Part shown: positions 7,665 to 17,625 of the stretch, one piece after another
How the letters are laid out: the number at the start of each line of letters is the position of its first letter
How positions within the stretch are numbered: position 1 is the first letter of the stretch
From: Aeromonas schubertii
GTDB taxonomy: Bacteria > Pseudomonadota > Gammaproteobacteria > Enterobacterales > Aeromonadaceae
Direction: 5' to 3'
DNA: 41,136 bases
Assembly (NCBI RefSeq): GCF_000820105.1
Contig: NZ_CDDB01000037.1
Location: 1-41,136, forward strand
The notes under the pieces: model-generated
The model's database searches: none
What the model was told of the DNA's origin: nothing
What the model saw: the letters and a program-made list of their open reading frames with translations, nothing else
Made by a program: the position numbers and the translations under genes

Positions 7665-8711
7665 TCACTTTCTCACCAGATAGGGCTTGAAGGCATCCGA
7701 GTACTCCTCACGGAACCCTTCGTCGGTCTTGGTAACCATGAAGATAGCCAATCCCTTCTCCCTGGCATAGGCCATTCCCTTCTCCGGTCCCATCACGGTC
7801 AAGGCGGTAGCCAACCCATCCGCCGTCATGCAGGAGGGATGCACCACGGTCACTGATACCAGACGGTGAGTGATGGGCTTGCCGGTCGCCGGATCTATGG
7901 TGTGGGAGAAGCGCTTGCCATCCATCTCGTAGTAGTTGCGGTAGTCTCCCGAGGTGGCGACGCCGTTGTCACCAACCACGATCACCTCCTGCACCGAGCC
8001 TTCCGCACTACCGGCTACCGGTTTCTCGATGGCCACCCGCCAGGGGTGTCCCTTGCCGTTGAGCCCCTTGATACGCAGCTCACCGCCAATCTCGACCAGG
8101 TAGTTGCGCGAGCCGAGCGCTTCTATGTATTCGGCTACCTTGTCCACACCGAATCCCTTGGCGATGGAGGAGAGATCCACATAGAGATCCGGTATGTCCT
8201 TTTGCAGGGTATCCGCATCGACCGAGGTGGTCACATGAAGATTACCCAGGCCTGTCTTCTGACGGGTCTGGGCAATCAGCTCATCACTCGGCACCTTGGT
8301 AGGCCGTTTGTCAGGGCCAAAGCCCCACAGGTTAACCAGAGGGCCAACCGTCACATCCAGCGCCCCCCGGGTCTCACGGCCCAGATGCAGCGACTCGGTC
8401 ACCACCCGGGCAGTGTCACGAGAGACGACCACAGGCTTGCTGTCGCGGGTCTGGTTGAAACGGGAAAGCTCGGAGTCGGGACGATAAGTGGACATCTGGT
8501 CGTTGACCCGCTCGAGCAGCGCATCCACCTCGGCCTGAAAGGCCTCGGGGGTCTTGGCTATCTTGTCGGCGACCTTGATGGAGTAATAGGTTCCCATGGT
8601 GCTGCCGGTGATGTGGATCTCCGGCCCTGTGTTGACCTTCTCCTGACCGCACCCTGTCAAGAAAAAGGCCAGCCCGATAAGGGCCAGCCATGTCTTTACC
8701 GCAGAACGCAT
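7665..8711 (-). CDS. apbE: FAD:protein FMN transferase ApbE
   Basis: A 348-residue periplasmic lipoprotein. The signal peptide ends in the lipobox LTGC with Cys21 as the lipid site. The ApbE fold follows (GSTMGTYYSIKVA, then LVEIGGELRIKG and FSHTIDPATGKPI). The enzyme uses FAD to attach FMN covalently to Thr residues in SGAT-type motifs, and both targets, NqrB and NqrC, are encoded in the same operon. The gene begins 3 bases after the nqrF stop and is followed after one base by nqrM. The length is typical for the family. Confidence 0.96.
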   Translation of the reverse strand: MRSAVKTWLALIGLAFFLTGCGQEKVNTGPEIHITGSTMGTYYSIKVADKIAKTPEAFQAEVDALLERVNDQMSTYRPDSELSRFNQTRDSKPVVVSRDTARVVTESLHLGRETRGALDVTVGPLVNLWGFGPDKRPTKVPSDELIAQTRQKTGLGNLHVTTSVDADTLQKDIPDLYVDLSSIAKGFGVDKVAEYIEALGSRNYLVEIGGELRIKGLNGKGHPWRVAIEKPVAGSAEGSVQEVIVVGDNGVATSGDYRNYYEMDGKRFSHTIDPATGKPITHRLVSVTVVHPSCMTADGLATALTVMGPEKGMAYAREKGLAIFMVTKTDEGFREEYSDAFKPYLVRK

Positions 8712-8714
8712 CGA

Positions 8715-9938
8715 TTAGCCACCGAAGTCGTCGAGCAGGATATTTTCGTCTTCCACGCCCAGGCTCTTGAGCATGTTGATGACGGCGGCGTTCATCACGG
8801 GAGGACCACACATGTAGAACTCGCAGTCTTCCGGGGCCTCGTGGTTCTTGAGGTAGTTCTCATAGAGCACGTTGTGGATGAAGCCGGTGTAGCCGGTCCA
8901 GTTGTCTTCCGGCTGCGGATCCGAGAGCGCCACATGCCACTGGAAGTTGTCGTTTTCCGCCTGCAGCATGTCGAAATCTTCCACATAGAACATTTCGCGC
9001 TTGGAGCGGGCACCATACCAGAAGCTCATCTTGCGCTTGGACTTCAGGCGACGCAGCTGGTCGAAGATATGGGAACGCATCGGCGCCATACCCGCACCAC
9101 CCCCGATGAACACCATCTCGTTGTCGGTCTCTTTGGCAAAGAACTCACCAAACGGACCGGAGATGGTCACCTTGTCACCCGCCTTCAGGTTGAAGATGAA
9201 GGAGGACATCTGGCCCGGCGGCAACTGCATGTTGCTGGGGGGCGGCGTGGCAATCCGCACGTTCAGCATGATGATGCCGAACTCTTCCGGATAGTTGGCC
9301 ATGGAGTAAGCACGGATGATCGGCTCGTTGACGGTCGACACCAGGTCGAACAGCTTGAAGCGATCCCAGTCACCACGATACATCTCGGGGATGTCGAAGT
9401 TCTTGTACTCCACCTTGTGAGCCGGCGCTTCGATCTGGATATAACCACCGGCGCGGAACGGCACACTCTCCCCGTCGGGGATCTGCAGCTTGAGCTCCTT
9501 GATGAAGGTGGCCTTGTTGTCATTGGAGATGACACTACATTCCCACTTCTTCACGCCGAAGATCTCTTCAGGCAGCTCGATGTCCATGTCCTGACGCACG
9601 GTCACCTGGCAGGCCAGACGCTCACCGTGGCGGGCATCACGCTTGCTGATGTGATCCAGCTCGGTCGGCAGGATATCACCACCGCCCGCCTTCACCCGAA
9701 CCTTACACTGGCCACAGGAGCCACCGCCACCACAGGCGGAGGAGACGAAGATACCGCTGCCGGCCAGGGCCCCGAGCAGCTTACCACCGGCCGGGGTCTT
9801 CACCGCCTTGGCCGGGTCATCGTTGATCACGATTGTCACGTCGCCCGCGGTCACCAGCTTGGACTTGGCGAACAGTATGACTGCCACCAGCGCCAGCAGG
9901 ATCACGGTGAACATGACCACACCCAAAATAATTTCCAT
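8715..9938 (-). CDS. nqrF: Na+-NQR subunit F (NADH dehydrogenase, 2Fe-2S/FAD)
   Basis: A 407-residue electron-input subunit that oxidises NADH. An N-terminal transmembrane helix (about 5-24) is followed by a ferredoxin domain with 2Fe-2S ligands C69, C75, C78 and C110. A ferredoxin-reductase-like part contains the FAD motif [11 protein letters not shown] and the NADH-binding [11 protein letters not shown]. The C-terminus LLDDFGG is the conserved family end. Length and motifs match Vibrio NqrF. It lies 16 bases after nqrE and 3 bases before apbE. Confidence 0.97.
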   Translation of the reverse strand: MEIILGVVMFTVILLALVAVILFAKSKLVTAGDVTIVINDDPAKAVKTPAGGKLLGALAGSGIFVSSACGGGGSCGQCKVRVKAGGGDILPTELDHISKRDARHGERLACQVTVRQDMDIELPEEIFGVKKWECSVISNDNKATFIKELKLQIPDGESVPFRAGGYIQIEAPAHKVEYKNFDIPEMYRGDWDRFKLFDLVSTVNEPIIRAYSMANYPEEFGIIMLNVRIATPPPSNMQLPPGQMSSFIFNLKAGDKVTISGPFGEFFAKETDNEMVFIGGGAGMAPMRSHIFDQLRRLKSKRKMSFWYGARSKREMFYVEDFDMLQAENDNFQWHVALSDPQPEDNWTGYTGFIHNVLYENYLKNHEAPEDCEFYMCGPPVMNAAVINMLKSLGVEDENILLDDFGG

Positions 9939-9954
9939 CTATCGTTCCTTCCGA

Positions 9955-10551
9955 TTACAGGGAGATACCAGAGAAGGACATGAAGCCCAGCGCCATCAGG
10001 CCGGCGGTGATGAAGGTGATACCCAGACCGCGCAGGCCGTCCGGCACATCGGAGTACTTCATCTTCTCGCGGATACCCGCCATGGCCACGATGGCCAGCA
10101 TCCAACCAAAGCCGGAGCCCACGCCATAGACGACGGATTCGGCAAAGTTGTAATCACGCTGCACCATGAAGGAGACGCCACCGAAGATGGCGCAGTTCAC
10201 CGTGATAAGCGGCAGGAAGATACCCAGGGCGTTGTAGAGGGCCGGGAAATACTTGTCCAGCGCCATCTCCAGGATCTGCACCAGAGCCGCGATCACACCG
10301 ATGAAGGTGATGAAGCTCAGGAAGCTGAGATCCAGGCCAGTCACCAGGGCCCCGTCTTTCAACACGAAGTTGTAGATGAGGTTGTTGGCCGGTACGGCGA
10401 TGGTCTGCACCACGACCACGGCGATGCCGAGACCGATGGCGGTTTTAACCTTCTTGGAGACCGCCAGGAAGGTACACATCCCGAGGAAGAAGGAGAGTGC
10501 CAGGTTTTCGATGAAGACCGAGCGGATTAACAGACTGATATAGTGTTCCAT
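9955..10551 (-). CDS. nqrE: Na+-NQR subunit E
   Basis: A 198-residue integral membrane subunit with six hydrophobic helices, homologous to NqrD. The start [25 protein letters not shown] contains the conserved Cys (residue 26) that contributes to the NqrD/NqrE metal centre. The second conserved element ([14 protein letters not shown]) supplies another Cys. It starts 3 bases after the nqrD stop. Confidence 0.97.
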   Translation of the reverse strand: MEHYISLLIRSVFIENLALSFFLGMCTFLAVSKKVKTAIGLGIAVVVVQTIAVPANNLIYNFVLKDGALVTGLDLSFLSFITFIGVIAALVQILEMALDKYFPALYNALGIFLPLITVNCAIFGGVSFMVQRDYNFAESVVYGVGSGFGWMLAIVAMAGIREKMKYSDVPDGLRGLGITFITAGLMALGFMSFSGISL

Positions 10552-10554
10552 CTC

Positions 10555-11187
10555 TTACTCCTTCGCCTCCACCTGCTTGGGATCCTTGGTGCGGACCGCC
10601 CAGATGATGAGGCCGATCAGGAAGAAGGCACTCGGCGGCAGCAGCAGCAGGCCATTGGGCACGTACCAACCACCGTTGTTTACCAGCGGCAGCAGTTCGA
10701 TGCCAAACCAGGTACCTGAGCCCAGGATCTCGCGCACGGTGGCCACGGTCAGCAGCACGGCACCGTAACCCAGGCCGTTGCCGATACCATCCAGGAAGGA
10801 GGGCCGCGGGGCACTCTTCATGGCATAGGCTTCGGCGCGCCCCATCACGATACAGTTGGTGATGATAAGACCAACGAACACGGAGAGCTGCTTGGAGATG
10901 TCATAGGCGACCGCCTTCAGCACCTGATCCACCACAATAACCAGAGAGGCGATGATCGCCATCTGGGCGATGATCCGCACACTGTTGGGGATCTGGTTAC
11001 GGATCAGGGAGATGAAGAGGTTGGAGAAGGCCGTGACCGCGGTTACGGCCAGGGTCATCACGAATGCCGTCTTCATCTGGCTGGTCACCGCCAGAGCGGA
11101 ACAGACACCCAGCACCTGAAGGGCGATGGGGTTGTTGCCGATCACAGGGGTGAGCAGCAGCTTTTTCATTTCGCTCTTGTCAGCCAT
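10555..11187 (-). CDS. nqrD: Na+-NQR subunit D
   Basis: A 210-residue, six-helix membrane subunit, equal in length to Vibrio NqrD. Conserved Cys-containing helices are visible ([18 protein letters not shown] and [16 protein letters not shown]). Together with NqrE it holds the intramembrane iron centre. The start [12 protein letters not shown] is chosen by homology; the open frame upstream of it is nqrC read in another frame. The start overlaps nqrC by 8 bases. Confidence 0.97.
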   Translation of the reverse strand: MADKSEMKKLLLTPVIGNNPIALQVLGVCSALAVTSQMKTAFVMTLAVTAVTAFSNLFISLIRNQIPNSVRIIAQMAIIASLVIVVDQVLKAVAYDISKQLSVFVGLIITNCIVMGRAEAYAMKSAPRPSFLDGIGNGLGYGAVLLTVATVREILGSGTWFGIELLPLVNNGGWYVPNGLLLLPPSAFFLIGLIIWAVRTKDPKQVEAKE

Positions 11188-11953
11188 TGTTGAGCTCTCC
11201 TGCACGCAGCTTGGCCAGGAACGGACCAAAGCCATTGGAACCCATCCAGAACTCGAAGGTGTGCTGGACGCCGTTGGAGGTCAGAGTGGCACCCGAGAGA
11301 CCGTCGATCTCGTGCTCGGAGCCTTCCGGCGCATGACCCTTGATCACGCGCAGGGCCGGTTTGCCATCAGCATCAAACAGCTTCTTGCCAACAAACAGCT
11401 CGCGCCAGGCCGGATTCTCGACCTCACCACCCAGACCCGGGGTCTCACCTTGATCGTAATAGGTGATGCCCTTGATGGTCTGGCCATCCGGCGCGACCGC
11501 CAGGAAGGCGTACATGGTGGACCAGAGGCCCTGACCATAGATCGGCAGGATCACGCTCTCCACCTTGCCATCTTCCCCCTTGGCGAGGAACACAGGCATG
11601 GTCTTGGAGATGCGCTTGATACCGGCACGATCGGCGTCAGCGGGGATCAGGAAATTTCGTGACGGGTCTTTGGCGGCGGCCAGCATGTCGAAGCCGTCGG
11701 CATCCCCTTCCACGAACTGACCACTGGCCAGATCGACCAGACGAGCCTCGATCTTCTCGCCATAGGTCTTGGTCACATTGCTCACATCCAGACCGGCAAC
11801 GGAGAGGATGTTGGACTGCTTGTCGAGGGCCTTGTTGGCCTGCTGGGCAGGGCGCAGACCCACGGCCGCCACGGAGACGACGATGGAGCAGACCAGGCAC
11901 AGGCCAGCAACGACGCTGACGGTGCCGATAGTCGTATCTTTGTTAAACGCCAC
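11180..11953 (-). CDS. nqrC: Na+-NQR subunit C (covalent FMN)
   Basis: A 257-residue subunit with one N-terminal transmembrane helix (about 10-33) and a periplasmic FMN-binding domain. The flavinylation motif [10 protein letters not shown] places the FMN-acceptor Thr at about residue 223, modified by ApbE encoded downstream. It overlaps nqrB by 11 bases and nqrD by 8 bases, indicating tight translational coupling. Confidence 0.97.
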   Translation of the reverse strand: MAFNKDTTIGTVSVVAGLCLVCSIVVSVAAVGLRPAQQANKALDKQSNILSVAGLDVSNVTKTYGEKIEARLVDLASGQFVEGDADGFDMLAAAKDPSRNFLIPADADRAGIKRISKTMPVFLAKGEDGKVESVILPIYGQGLWSTMYAFLAVAPDGQTIKGITYYDQGETPGLGGEVENPAWRELFVGKKLFDADGKPALRVIKGHAPEGSEHEIDGLSGATLTSNGVQHTFEFWMGSNGFGPFLAKLRAGELNNG

Positions 11954-13172
11954 GAGCGATCCTCCGCTTGATGTTCGCCTGTGCTACGAAATGGTCAAAC
12001 AGCGGGGCAAACAGGTTCGCAAACAGAATGGCCAGCATCATGCCTTCCGGGAACGCAGGGTTAACCACGCGCACCAGCACCACCATCACGCCGATCAGGG
12101 CGCCATACCACCACTTACCGGTGTTGGTAAAGGAGGCAGAGACAGGATCGGTGGCCATGAACATCATGCCGAAGGCAAAACCGCCCAGCACCAGATGCCA
12201 GTGCCACGGCATGCTGAACATGGGGTTGGTATCAGAACCGACCACGTTGAACAGCAGGGAGGTGGCGATCATGCCGATCATCACGCCGGCGATGATGCGC
12301 CAGGAGGCGATGCGCATGTAGACGATCATGGCGCCGCCGAGCAGGATCATCAGAGTAGAGACTTCGCCGATAGAGCCCGGCAGGTTGCCGAGGAAGGCGT
12401 CCATCCAGCTGATAGCCTGACCGGTCGCCGCATTGACCAGACCAGCCTGACCACCCTGGGCCCACTGGCTCAGCGCGGTGGCGCCGGAGAAGCCATCGAC
12501 GGCAACCCAGACTGCATCACCGGAGATCTGGGCCGGGTAAGCGAAGAACAGGAAGGCACGACCGGCCAGGGCCGGGTTCAGGAAGTTTTTGCCGGTACCA
12601 CCGAACACTTCCTTGGCCATGACCACACCGAAGGTGATACCCAGTGCAGCCTGCCACAAGGGCAGTTCGGGCGGCACGATCAGGGCAAACAGGATCGAGG
12701 TCACGAAGAAGCCTTCGTTGATCTCGTGCTTGCGCACCATGGCGAACAGCACTTCCCAGAAACCACCGACGAAGAAGACGGTGATATAGATCGGGAAGAA
12801 GTGAGCGGCACCGATCAGCATCTTGCTGCCGACACCCGCCACGGCCGGATCCAGAGAAGCCCCCAGCAGGGAGGCCAGGGTGTACTGCCAGGTATCGAGG
12901 CCGGCGACGCTGCCCAGTTGGGCGACGGCGCTCATGGCCTGGTTACCGACGTTATACATGCCCCAGAACATGGCCGGGAAGACGGCCAGCCACACCATGA
13001 TCATCATGCGCTTGAGATCGAGCGCATCACGGACGTGGGAAGAGGAGCGGGTCACGGAACCCGGGGTATAGAAAAGCGTGTACGCCGCTTCGAACAGGGC
13101 ATAGTACTTCTCGTACTTGCCGCCCGGCTCGAAGTGATGTTCCATCTTTTCAAGAAGTTGCTTAAAACTCAT
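11943..13172 (-). CDS. nqrB: Na+-NQR subunit B (covalent FMN, membrane)
   Basis: A 409-residue polytopic membrane subunit, the main Na+-translocating component, which also carries riboflavin and one covalent FMN. The motif [13 protein letters not shown] puts the acceptor Thr near residue 232. The many hydrophobic helices and the conserved stretch [25 protein letters not shown] are family hallmarks, and the length is typical. It starts 3 bases after the nqrA stop. Confidence 0.97.
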   Translation of the reverse strand: MSFKQLLEKMEHHFEPGGKYEKYYALFEAAYTLFYTPGSVTRSSSHVRDALDLKRMMIMVWLAVFPAMFWGMYNVGNQAMSAVAQLGSVAGLDTWQYTLASLLGASLDPAVAGVGSKMLIGAAHFFPIYITVFFVGGFWEVLFAMVRKHEINEGFFVTSILFALIVPPELPLWQAALGITFGVVMAKEVFGGTGKNFLNPALAGRAFLFFAYPAQISGDAVWVAVDGFSGATALSQWAQGGQAGLVNAATGQAISWMDAFLGNLPGSIGEVSTLMILLGGAMIVYMRIASWRIIAGVMIGMIATSLLFNVVGSDTNPMFSMPWHWHLVLGGFAFGMMFMATDPVSASFTNTGKWWYGALIGVMVVLVRVVNPAFPEGMMLAILFANLFAPLFDHFVAQANIKRRIARGV

Positions 13173-13175
13173 CGC

Positions 13176-14516
13176 TTAACCTTCCTGTTCGATCTTGGTC
13201 AGGCAGTGGCGCAGAATCGGACCGTATTCGGTCTTGCCCGGGCAGACGAAGGTACACAGGGCCAGATCCTCTTCATCCAGCTCCAGGCAACCGAGAGCCT
13301 GGGCACCGTCCGTGTCACCGGCGACCAGGTCGCGCAGCAGCAGGGTCGGCAAGATGTCCAGCGGCATCACTCGCTCGTAGTTACCAATCGGCACCATGGA
13401 GCGATCACTACCGTTGGTGCTGGTGGTGAAGTTGAACAGCTTGCCCTTGAAGAGGTGGGACAGGGTGGTACGAGTGATGGTGAACTTGTCGGCACTGGGA
13501 TTGGCCCAGCCGAGGAACTCCTTCTCGCGCCCTTCACCCAGCACGCTGACCTGATTGTGGTAGCGACCCAGGTAGGCGACTTCACCCCTGGCATGCACAC
13601 CGCTCAGGATAGAGCCGGAGATGATGCGGTTCTCGTCGGCACGCAGCTCGTTATTGGTCAGCTGAGCCATGCTGGCACCGATGCGGGTACGCAGCAGACG
13701 CGGCTTGAGCACGTTCGGACCGGCCAGGGAGATTACCTTGTCGGTGCAGATCTCACCGGAGGTGAAGAGCTTGCCGTAGGCGATCACATCCTGGTAGTTG
13801 ATGTGCCAGACACACTTGTGGGCACTCACCGCATCCAGGAAATGGATGTGGGTACCGGGCAGACCGGCCGGGTGCGGGCCCACAAAGACCTCTTCCTGTA
13901 CCTGAGACAGGGTGGACTGGGGCAGGCTACCCTCGGCCTTGCACACATACACCTTGCCATCGGTCAGACGGCTCAGTACCGCCAGACCATCGACGAAGGC
14001 CTGGGCCTGTTCGCGGATGACAAGCTCGGCACTGGCAGCCAGCGGATTGGAGTCCATGGCGGTGACGAAGATGGCGCGCGCAGCGCTACCCACGGCGGGC
14101 ACCTTGCTAAACGGGCGGGTGCGCAGGGCGACCCACTGGCCGGACTCGACCAGGATCTCCTGGACCTTGGCCCGGTCAAGCTGGGGCAGCTCGGCGGAAG
14201 AGAAGGCGGCAAAGGTGATCTGCTCGTCGCCGTCGATATCGATCACGACGGATTGCAGAACTCGTTTGTCACCACGGTTAATCTCGGCAACGACACCGGC
14301 AGCAGGGGCAGTGAATTTCACGCCAGGATTCTTCTTGTCTTCAAAAAGAATCTGGCCCTTCTTGACGCGATCCCCGACCTTGACGGCCATGGTGGGACGC
14401 ATCCCCACGTACTCCTCGCCGAGTGTAGCGACACGGGTGATGGCGGGGCCATCGTAGATTACTTGCTCTGGCGCACCCAACACGGGGATGTCCAGTCCTT
14501 TTTTAATTGTAATCAT
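13176..14516 (-). CDS. nqrA: Na+-NQR subunit A
   Basis: A 446-residue cytoplasmic-side subunit, the same length as Vibrio NqrA. It begins [20 protein letters not shown] and belongs to the Rnf-C/NqrA family implicated in quinone reaction. The start at 14516 is chosen from this conserved beginning; the frame stays open 105 bases further upstream, but that stretch is a structured leader with three hairpins, not conserved protein. An AAGTGAG ribosome site precedes the ATG. First gene of nqrABCDEF-apbE-nqrM, which encodes the respiratory NADH:ubiquinone oxidoreductase that pumps Na+. Confidence 0.97.
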   Translation of the reverse strand: MITIKKGLDIPVLGAPEQVIYDGPAITRVATLGEEYVGMRPTMAVKVGDRVKKGQILFEDKKNPGVKFTAPAAGVVAEINRGDKRVLQSVVIDIDGDEQITFAAFSSAELPQLDRAKVQEILVESGQWVALRTRPFSKVPAVGSAARAIFVTAMDSNPLAASAELVIREQAQAFVDGLAVLSRLTDGKVYVCKAEGSLPQSTLSQVQEEVFVGPHPAGLPGTHIHFLDAVSAHKCVWHINYQDVIAYGKLFTSGEICTDKVISLAGPNVLKPRLLRTRIGASMAQLTNNELRADENRIISGSILSGVHARGEVAYLGRYHNQVSVLGEGREKEFLGWANPSADKFTITRTTLSHLFKGKLFNFTTSTNGSDRSMVPIGNYERVMPLDILPTLLLRDLVAGDTDGAQALGCLELDEEDLALCTFVCPGKTEYGPILRHCLTKIEQEG

Positions 14517-14896
14517 ACTCACTTGCACTACCGTTACGGGAAGACAGGTTGGTAAGTGCCGGGAGAGGCTCCCGACTGTGGATTGACTCTCCGGGATGTA
14601 GTCGAAGGCGACCACATCCATGGAAATTCAAAAAGCGATTGAGTTTATCATCTCGGTGATTCCCCCCGCCATGACAAAACAGGAAAATTCACGCAACATC
14701 ACAAAAATCACCCTACAAACTGTGATAGTGAATTCGAAGTGACTTTTCAAGCAGGACAAGGGGATAACCCCAACATACCCATTAAGGGATAAACAAAATT
14801 TATCCCCTCCATGGTCAAGAAAATTTAATGATTAAAATCCATCCTGACACCGGATAAAGCACCATCGATTGCCGACCGATGAGGGAACACAGTGCC
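14517..14896 (-). promoter_or_regulatory. 380-bp nqr upstream region with structured leader
   Basis: No gene is visible. On the minus strand, ahead of nqrA, there are in order: an 8-bp stem GGGATAAA/TTTATCCC (14786-14806), a GGGG/CCCC repeat around GGGGATAACCCC (14760-14771), an AT-rich stretch, then three possible RNA hairpins next to the gene (14594-14619, 11 bp; 14560-14574, CGGGAG/CTCCCG; and GCACT/AGTGC around 14525-14558, which ends at the ribosome site). No confident -35/-10 pair was found. The first stem may also serve as a weak end for bolA transcripts. Confidence 0.5.
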
Positions 14897-15208
14897 TTAC
14901 AGTGTCGGTTTGCCCACACAGGAAGGCGTGCGGGGCGCCCCTTCCCGAGCCTGCCACTCGGCGTCAGTGTAGGTGTGCAGAGCCAGGGCGTGCAGAGTAC
15001 TTGCCAGCTCCTCGGCCAACAGGGCATTGATTCTGCGATGACGTGCCAACAGACGCTCACCGGCAAAGCATTCGCTCACGACAATCACCTTGAAGTGGCT
15101 CTCGGCCCCCGGCTCGGTACGATGCATGTGACTCTCATTGATGACCTCGAGATGGCTCGGGGCGAGGGCCTCCCGTAACTTTTGCTCGATGTGGGTTTGC
15201 AACTGCAT
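14897..15208 (-). CDS. bolA: BolA family protein
   Basis: A 103-residue BolA protein. The fold is visible from the N-terminal helix QTHIEQKLREALAPSHLEVINES through SHFKVIVVSECFAGERLLARHRRINALLAEEL, which contains the conserved His/Arg-rich helix. BolA proteins partner with monothiol glutaredoxins in Fe-S handling and have been linked to stress morphology and transcription effects. It lies between the AlkB-like gene (36 bases upstream) and nqrA. The nearby yajG and ampG genes mirror the E. coli bolA-yajG-ampG neighbourhood. Confidence 0.95.
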   Translation of the reverse strand: MQLQTHIEQKLREALAPSHLEVINESHMHRTEPGAESHFKVIVVSECFAGERLLARHRRINALLAEELASTLHALALHTYTDAEWQAREGAPRTPSCVGKPTL

Positions 15209-15244
15209 AAAACAGACTCCGCTGACTGACGATGGAGAGCCATT

Positions 15245-15823
15245 CTAACGGCCCGGCTGGATCAAACGAAAGGTGAGGCTGATGCGCGGCCCGACCCGAC
15301 TCCGGGTTTTGGGCAGGCAGTGCTGCCAGCATGACTGCAGACCCGGCGCCATCAGCAGCAAGGAGCCAGGCTCCAGCCACCACTCCTCGCGGCACCGATG
15401 ATCCTCCAGTCGGCGCAGCAAGAAGCGTCGGCATGCCCCCAAAGAGACGGCCGCCACCGCAGGATCCGCACCAAGCTCGGCCTCATCGTCCCGATGCCAC
15501 CCGATGCTGTCACTGCCGCTTCGGTAGTGATTGAGCAGCACGCTGTTAAAGGCATATCCCGTGGCGGTGCAGACCCTGTCGCGCAGCTGTGCCAAGGGCT
15601 CAGGCCAGGGGGTGGCGGGGAGCTGCAAGCCCGAATAGTGGTAGGGGCTGTCACTATACCAGGCGCTCAGCCTCGGCTGTGGCAGAGTCCGGCCAAACAG
15701 CCGTACCCGGTATTGCTGCCACCTTATCTCCTCCAGCCATTGCCACCACCACACTTGCTCCTCTTGCGTGAGCCAGCCGGGCCAATACCGCAGGGCGGCC
15801 CCCTCCGGATGAGTGGCCTTCAT
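15245..15823 (-). CDS. AlkB-family 2OG-Fe(II) dioxygenase
   Basis: A 192-residue protein of the alpha-ketoglutarate and iron dependent AlkB family, closest in pattern to the AlkB2/AlkB3-type group that repairs alkylated DNA bases. Visible: PRLSAWYSD substrate loop, NSVLLNHYRSGSDSIGWHRDDE with metal ligands His and Asp (HxD, about 114-116), a later His (QHCLPKT, about 168), and the 2OG-binding Arg in RISLTFR. A GGGAGG ribosome site supports the ATG. It is likely co-transcribed with bolA and is divergent from rlmG. The substrate (DNA or RNA) is not certain. Confidence 0.9.
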   Translation of the reverse strand: MKATHPEGAALRYWPGWLTQEEQVWWWQWLEEIRWQQYRVRLFGRTLPQPRLSAWYSDSPYHYSGLQLPATPWPEPLAQLRDRVCTATGYAFNSVLLNHYRSGSDSIGWHRDDEAELGADPAVAAVSLGACRRFLLRRLEDHRCREEWWLEPGSLLLMAPGLQSCWQHCLPKTRSRVGPRISLTFRLIQPGR

Positions 15824-15841
15824 TTATCCTCCCGATGAGAT

Positions 15842-15874
15842 ATGACTTCTGACGCCGAGCCGCTAAAATAGCGG
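15842..15874 (+). promoter_or_regulatory. rlmG promoter with small palindrome
   Basis: ATGACT (15842-15847), 16 bases, then TAAAAT (15864-15869) could serve as -35 and -10 for rlmG. The -10 lies inside the palindrome CCGCTA AAA TAGCGG (15860-15874). On the opposite strand TATTTT lies in the same palindrome, so the AlkB-like gene may share the control site. Confidence 0.4.
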
Positions 15875-15901
15875 CCCCGTTTATGTCACGCCGGAGCCCT
15901 G

Positions 15902-17032
15902 ATGCTGACCCGTCTCGATCATCCCCATTGCCAGTTTGAGCTGCTGCGCTATCCGCCACAAGCCAACGACCCGTTACAGGCCTGGGATGCTGCCGACGAA
16001 TACCTGATCACCACCCTGGCCGAGGAGGGGATAGCGGCCGGCGCCGTGGTGATCATGAATGACAGTTTTGGTGCACTCACCGCATTTTTGCACGCCCATC
16101 ACCCGCACTTTGTCAGCGACTCTTTCGTCAGCCGCCGCGGCGCCGAAGAGAACCTCAGGCGCAACGGCCTGGCTCCCGACAGCGTCGTCTGGCAGGATGC
16201 CCTGGCTCCTCTGCCTGCGGCACCGGCGCTGGTCGTCATCAAGGTGACCAAGTACCAGGCCCTGCTCGAGCAGCAGTTGATCGCCCTCTCCCGGGTGGTG
16301 ACACCGCAGACCCGTATCCTCGCCGCCGGCAAGGCCAAGGAGATCCACACCTCCACCCTGCAGCTGTTTGAGAAGTGGCTCGGGGCCACCACCACCTCGC
16401 TGGCCTGGAAGAAGGCACGCCTCATCCACTGCGTGCCGCGCGGCGAGCCCTGCAAGGCCAGCGACCCCTACCCCACCATCTGGCCACTGGAGGGGACCGA
16501 CATGGTGCTGCGCAATCACGCCAACGTCTTCTCTCGCACCAGCCTCGATATCGGGGCCCGCTTCATGCTTGATCACCTGCCGGTGATGAGTGCCCGTCAG
16601 GTGATCGATCTCGGTTGTGGCAACGGGGTGCTGGGGCTCTCTCTGCTCGCCAGGGATCCGCAAGTCGCTGTCACCTTCTGCGATGAGTCTTACATGGCCA
16701 TCGCCTCGGCCAGGGAAAACGTGCAGAAGAACCTGCCCGATGCTCTCGAACGCGCCCACTTTATGGTCAATAACTGTCTTGACGGAATGGCCACAGGCAG
16801 TGCAGATCGTATCCTCTGCAACCCCCCGTTTCATCAGTTGCAAGCCATCACAGACCACATCGCCTGGCAGATGTTCCAGGATGCACACAGGGTGCTCCCG
16901 CGCGGTGGGGATCTCTGGGTGGTGGGCAACCGCCACCTCGACTACCACCTCAAGCTCAAGCGGTTGTTTGGCAATGCTCAACTCATTGCAGGCAATAAAA
17001 AATTCGTTATCTTGAAAGCCATCAAACGTTAA
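15902..17032 (+). CDS. rlmG: 23S rRNA G1835 N2-methyltransferase RlmG
   Basis: A 376-residue SAM-dependent methyltransferase, close to the length of E. coli RlmG (YgjO). The N-terminal half is the degenerate methyltransferase-like domain typical of the RlmG/RsmC group. The C-terminal catalytic domain has DLGCGNG (236-242) for SAM binding and NPPF (307-310), the amino-group methyltransfer motif. It modifies guanine 1835 of 23S rRNA. GGAG precedes the ATG. yajG starts 11 bases after its stop, so the two are probably co-transcribed. Confidence 0.95.
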   Translation: MLTRLDHPHCQFELLRYPPQANDPLQAWDAADEYLITTLAEEGIAAGAVVIMNDSFGALTAFLHAHHPHFVSDSFVSRRGAEENLRRNGLAPDSVVWQDALAPLPAAPALVVIKVTKYQALLEQQLIALSRVVTPQTRILAAGKAKEIHTSTLQLFEKWLGATTTSLAWKKARLIHCVPRGEPCKASDPYPTIWPLEGTDMVLRNHANVFSRTSLDIGARFMLDHLPVMSARQVIDLGCGNGVLGLSLLARDPQVAVTFCDESYMAIASARENVQKNLPDALERAHFMVNNCLDGMATGSADRILCNPPFHQLQAITDHIAWQMFQDAHRVLPRGGDLWVVGNRHLDYHLKLKRLFGNAQLIAGNKKFVILKAIKR

Positions 17033-17043
17033 AGGAACCCCAG

Positions 17044-17616
17044 ATGAAGAAGTCTCTCATCCTGATGGGGGCACTGCTGCTCGGCGGCTGTGCCACCAGT
17101 TGGCCGGAAACGGCCTATATCAATCCCCAAATCATCCCGGCCAACCAGCAATACTACTCGGGTAACAGCATCACCCTGGAGGGCGTCGATCGCCGTGAGG
17201 CAGCCTATGTCATCTCGGTCAAGAAGAGAGAGAAGGCCCCGGTGCTGGTCAACGCCTACGCCCCTCTCGGGCAGGTCCTCGCCGACAAGCTATCCGAAGG
17301 GCTGCGCAGCCAGGGGCTGAACGTGGGCGGTATCGGCTCGACACACCTGCAACTGGAGGTGCTGCAGGCGGCCGTCAATGTGGAGGAGAAGACCTTCACC
17401 TATGTGACCAAGTCCAGAGTGAGCCTCAAGGCCACCGCCGATTTCCAGGGCAATCGGGTGAGCAAGCAGTTCAACGCCACCTCCTCCAAAGAGGGGCCGG
17501 GTGAGCCGGACATGAGCGATCTGGAGTCCACCCTGAACCAGCAGTTGGGTAATCTGCTGCAACAGATCCTGGCGGATCAGCAGCTGCGCAGCTACCTCAA
17601 GGGCCAACCGGGCTAA
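17044..17616 (+). CDS. yajG: YajG family lipoprotein
   Basis: A 190-residue lipoprotein; the signal peptide MKKSLILMGALLLGGC ends in a lipobox with Cys16. Length and layout match E. coli YajG (DUF/UPF lipoprotein, about 192 residues). The residues after the Cys (ATSWP) do not include Asp at +2, so outer-membrane sorting is expected. Function unknown. It lies between rlmG and a cyclophilin gene, with ampG following; yajG-ampG adjacency is also seen in E. coli. Confidence 0.9.
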   Translation: MKKSLILMGALLLGGCATSWPETAYINPQIIPANQQYYSGNSITLEGVDRREAAYVISVKKREKAPVLVNAYAPLGQVLADKLSEGLRSQGLNVGGIGSTHLQLEVLQAAVNVEEKTFTYVTKSRVSLKATADFQGNRVSKQFNATSSKEGPGEPDMSDLESTLNQQLGNLLQQILADQQLRSYLKGQPG

Positions 17617-17625
17617 CGGAGAGTC

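Noticed and set aside
7866-9983. Long plus-strand open frame opposite apbE and nqrF
   Set aside because: His/Gly/Asp-rich translation typical of antisense of GC-rich genes, no ribosome site, and the opposite strand holds clear apbE and nqrF.
11769-14555. 928-codon plus-strand open frame opposite nqrABC
   Set aside because: Antisense shadow of three unambiguous nqr genes with low-complexity composition.
14517-14621. N-terminal extension of NqrA by 35 residues
   Set aside because: In frame but without homology; NqrA proteins start at [11 protein letters not shown], and the region is better explained as a hairpin-rich leader.
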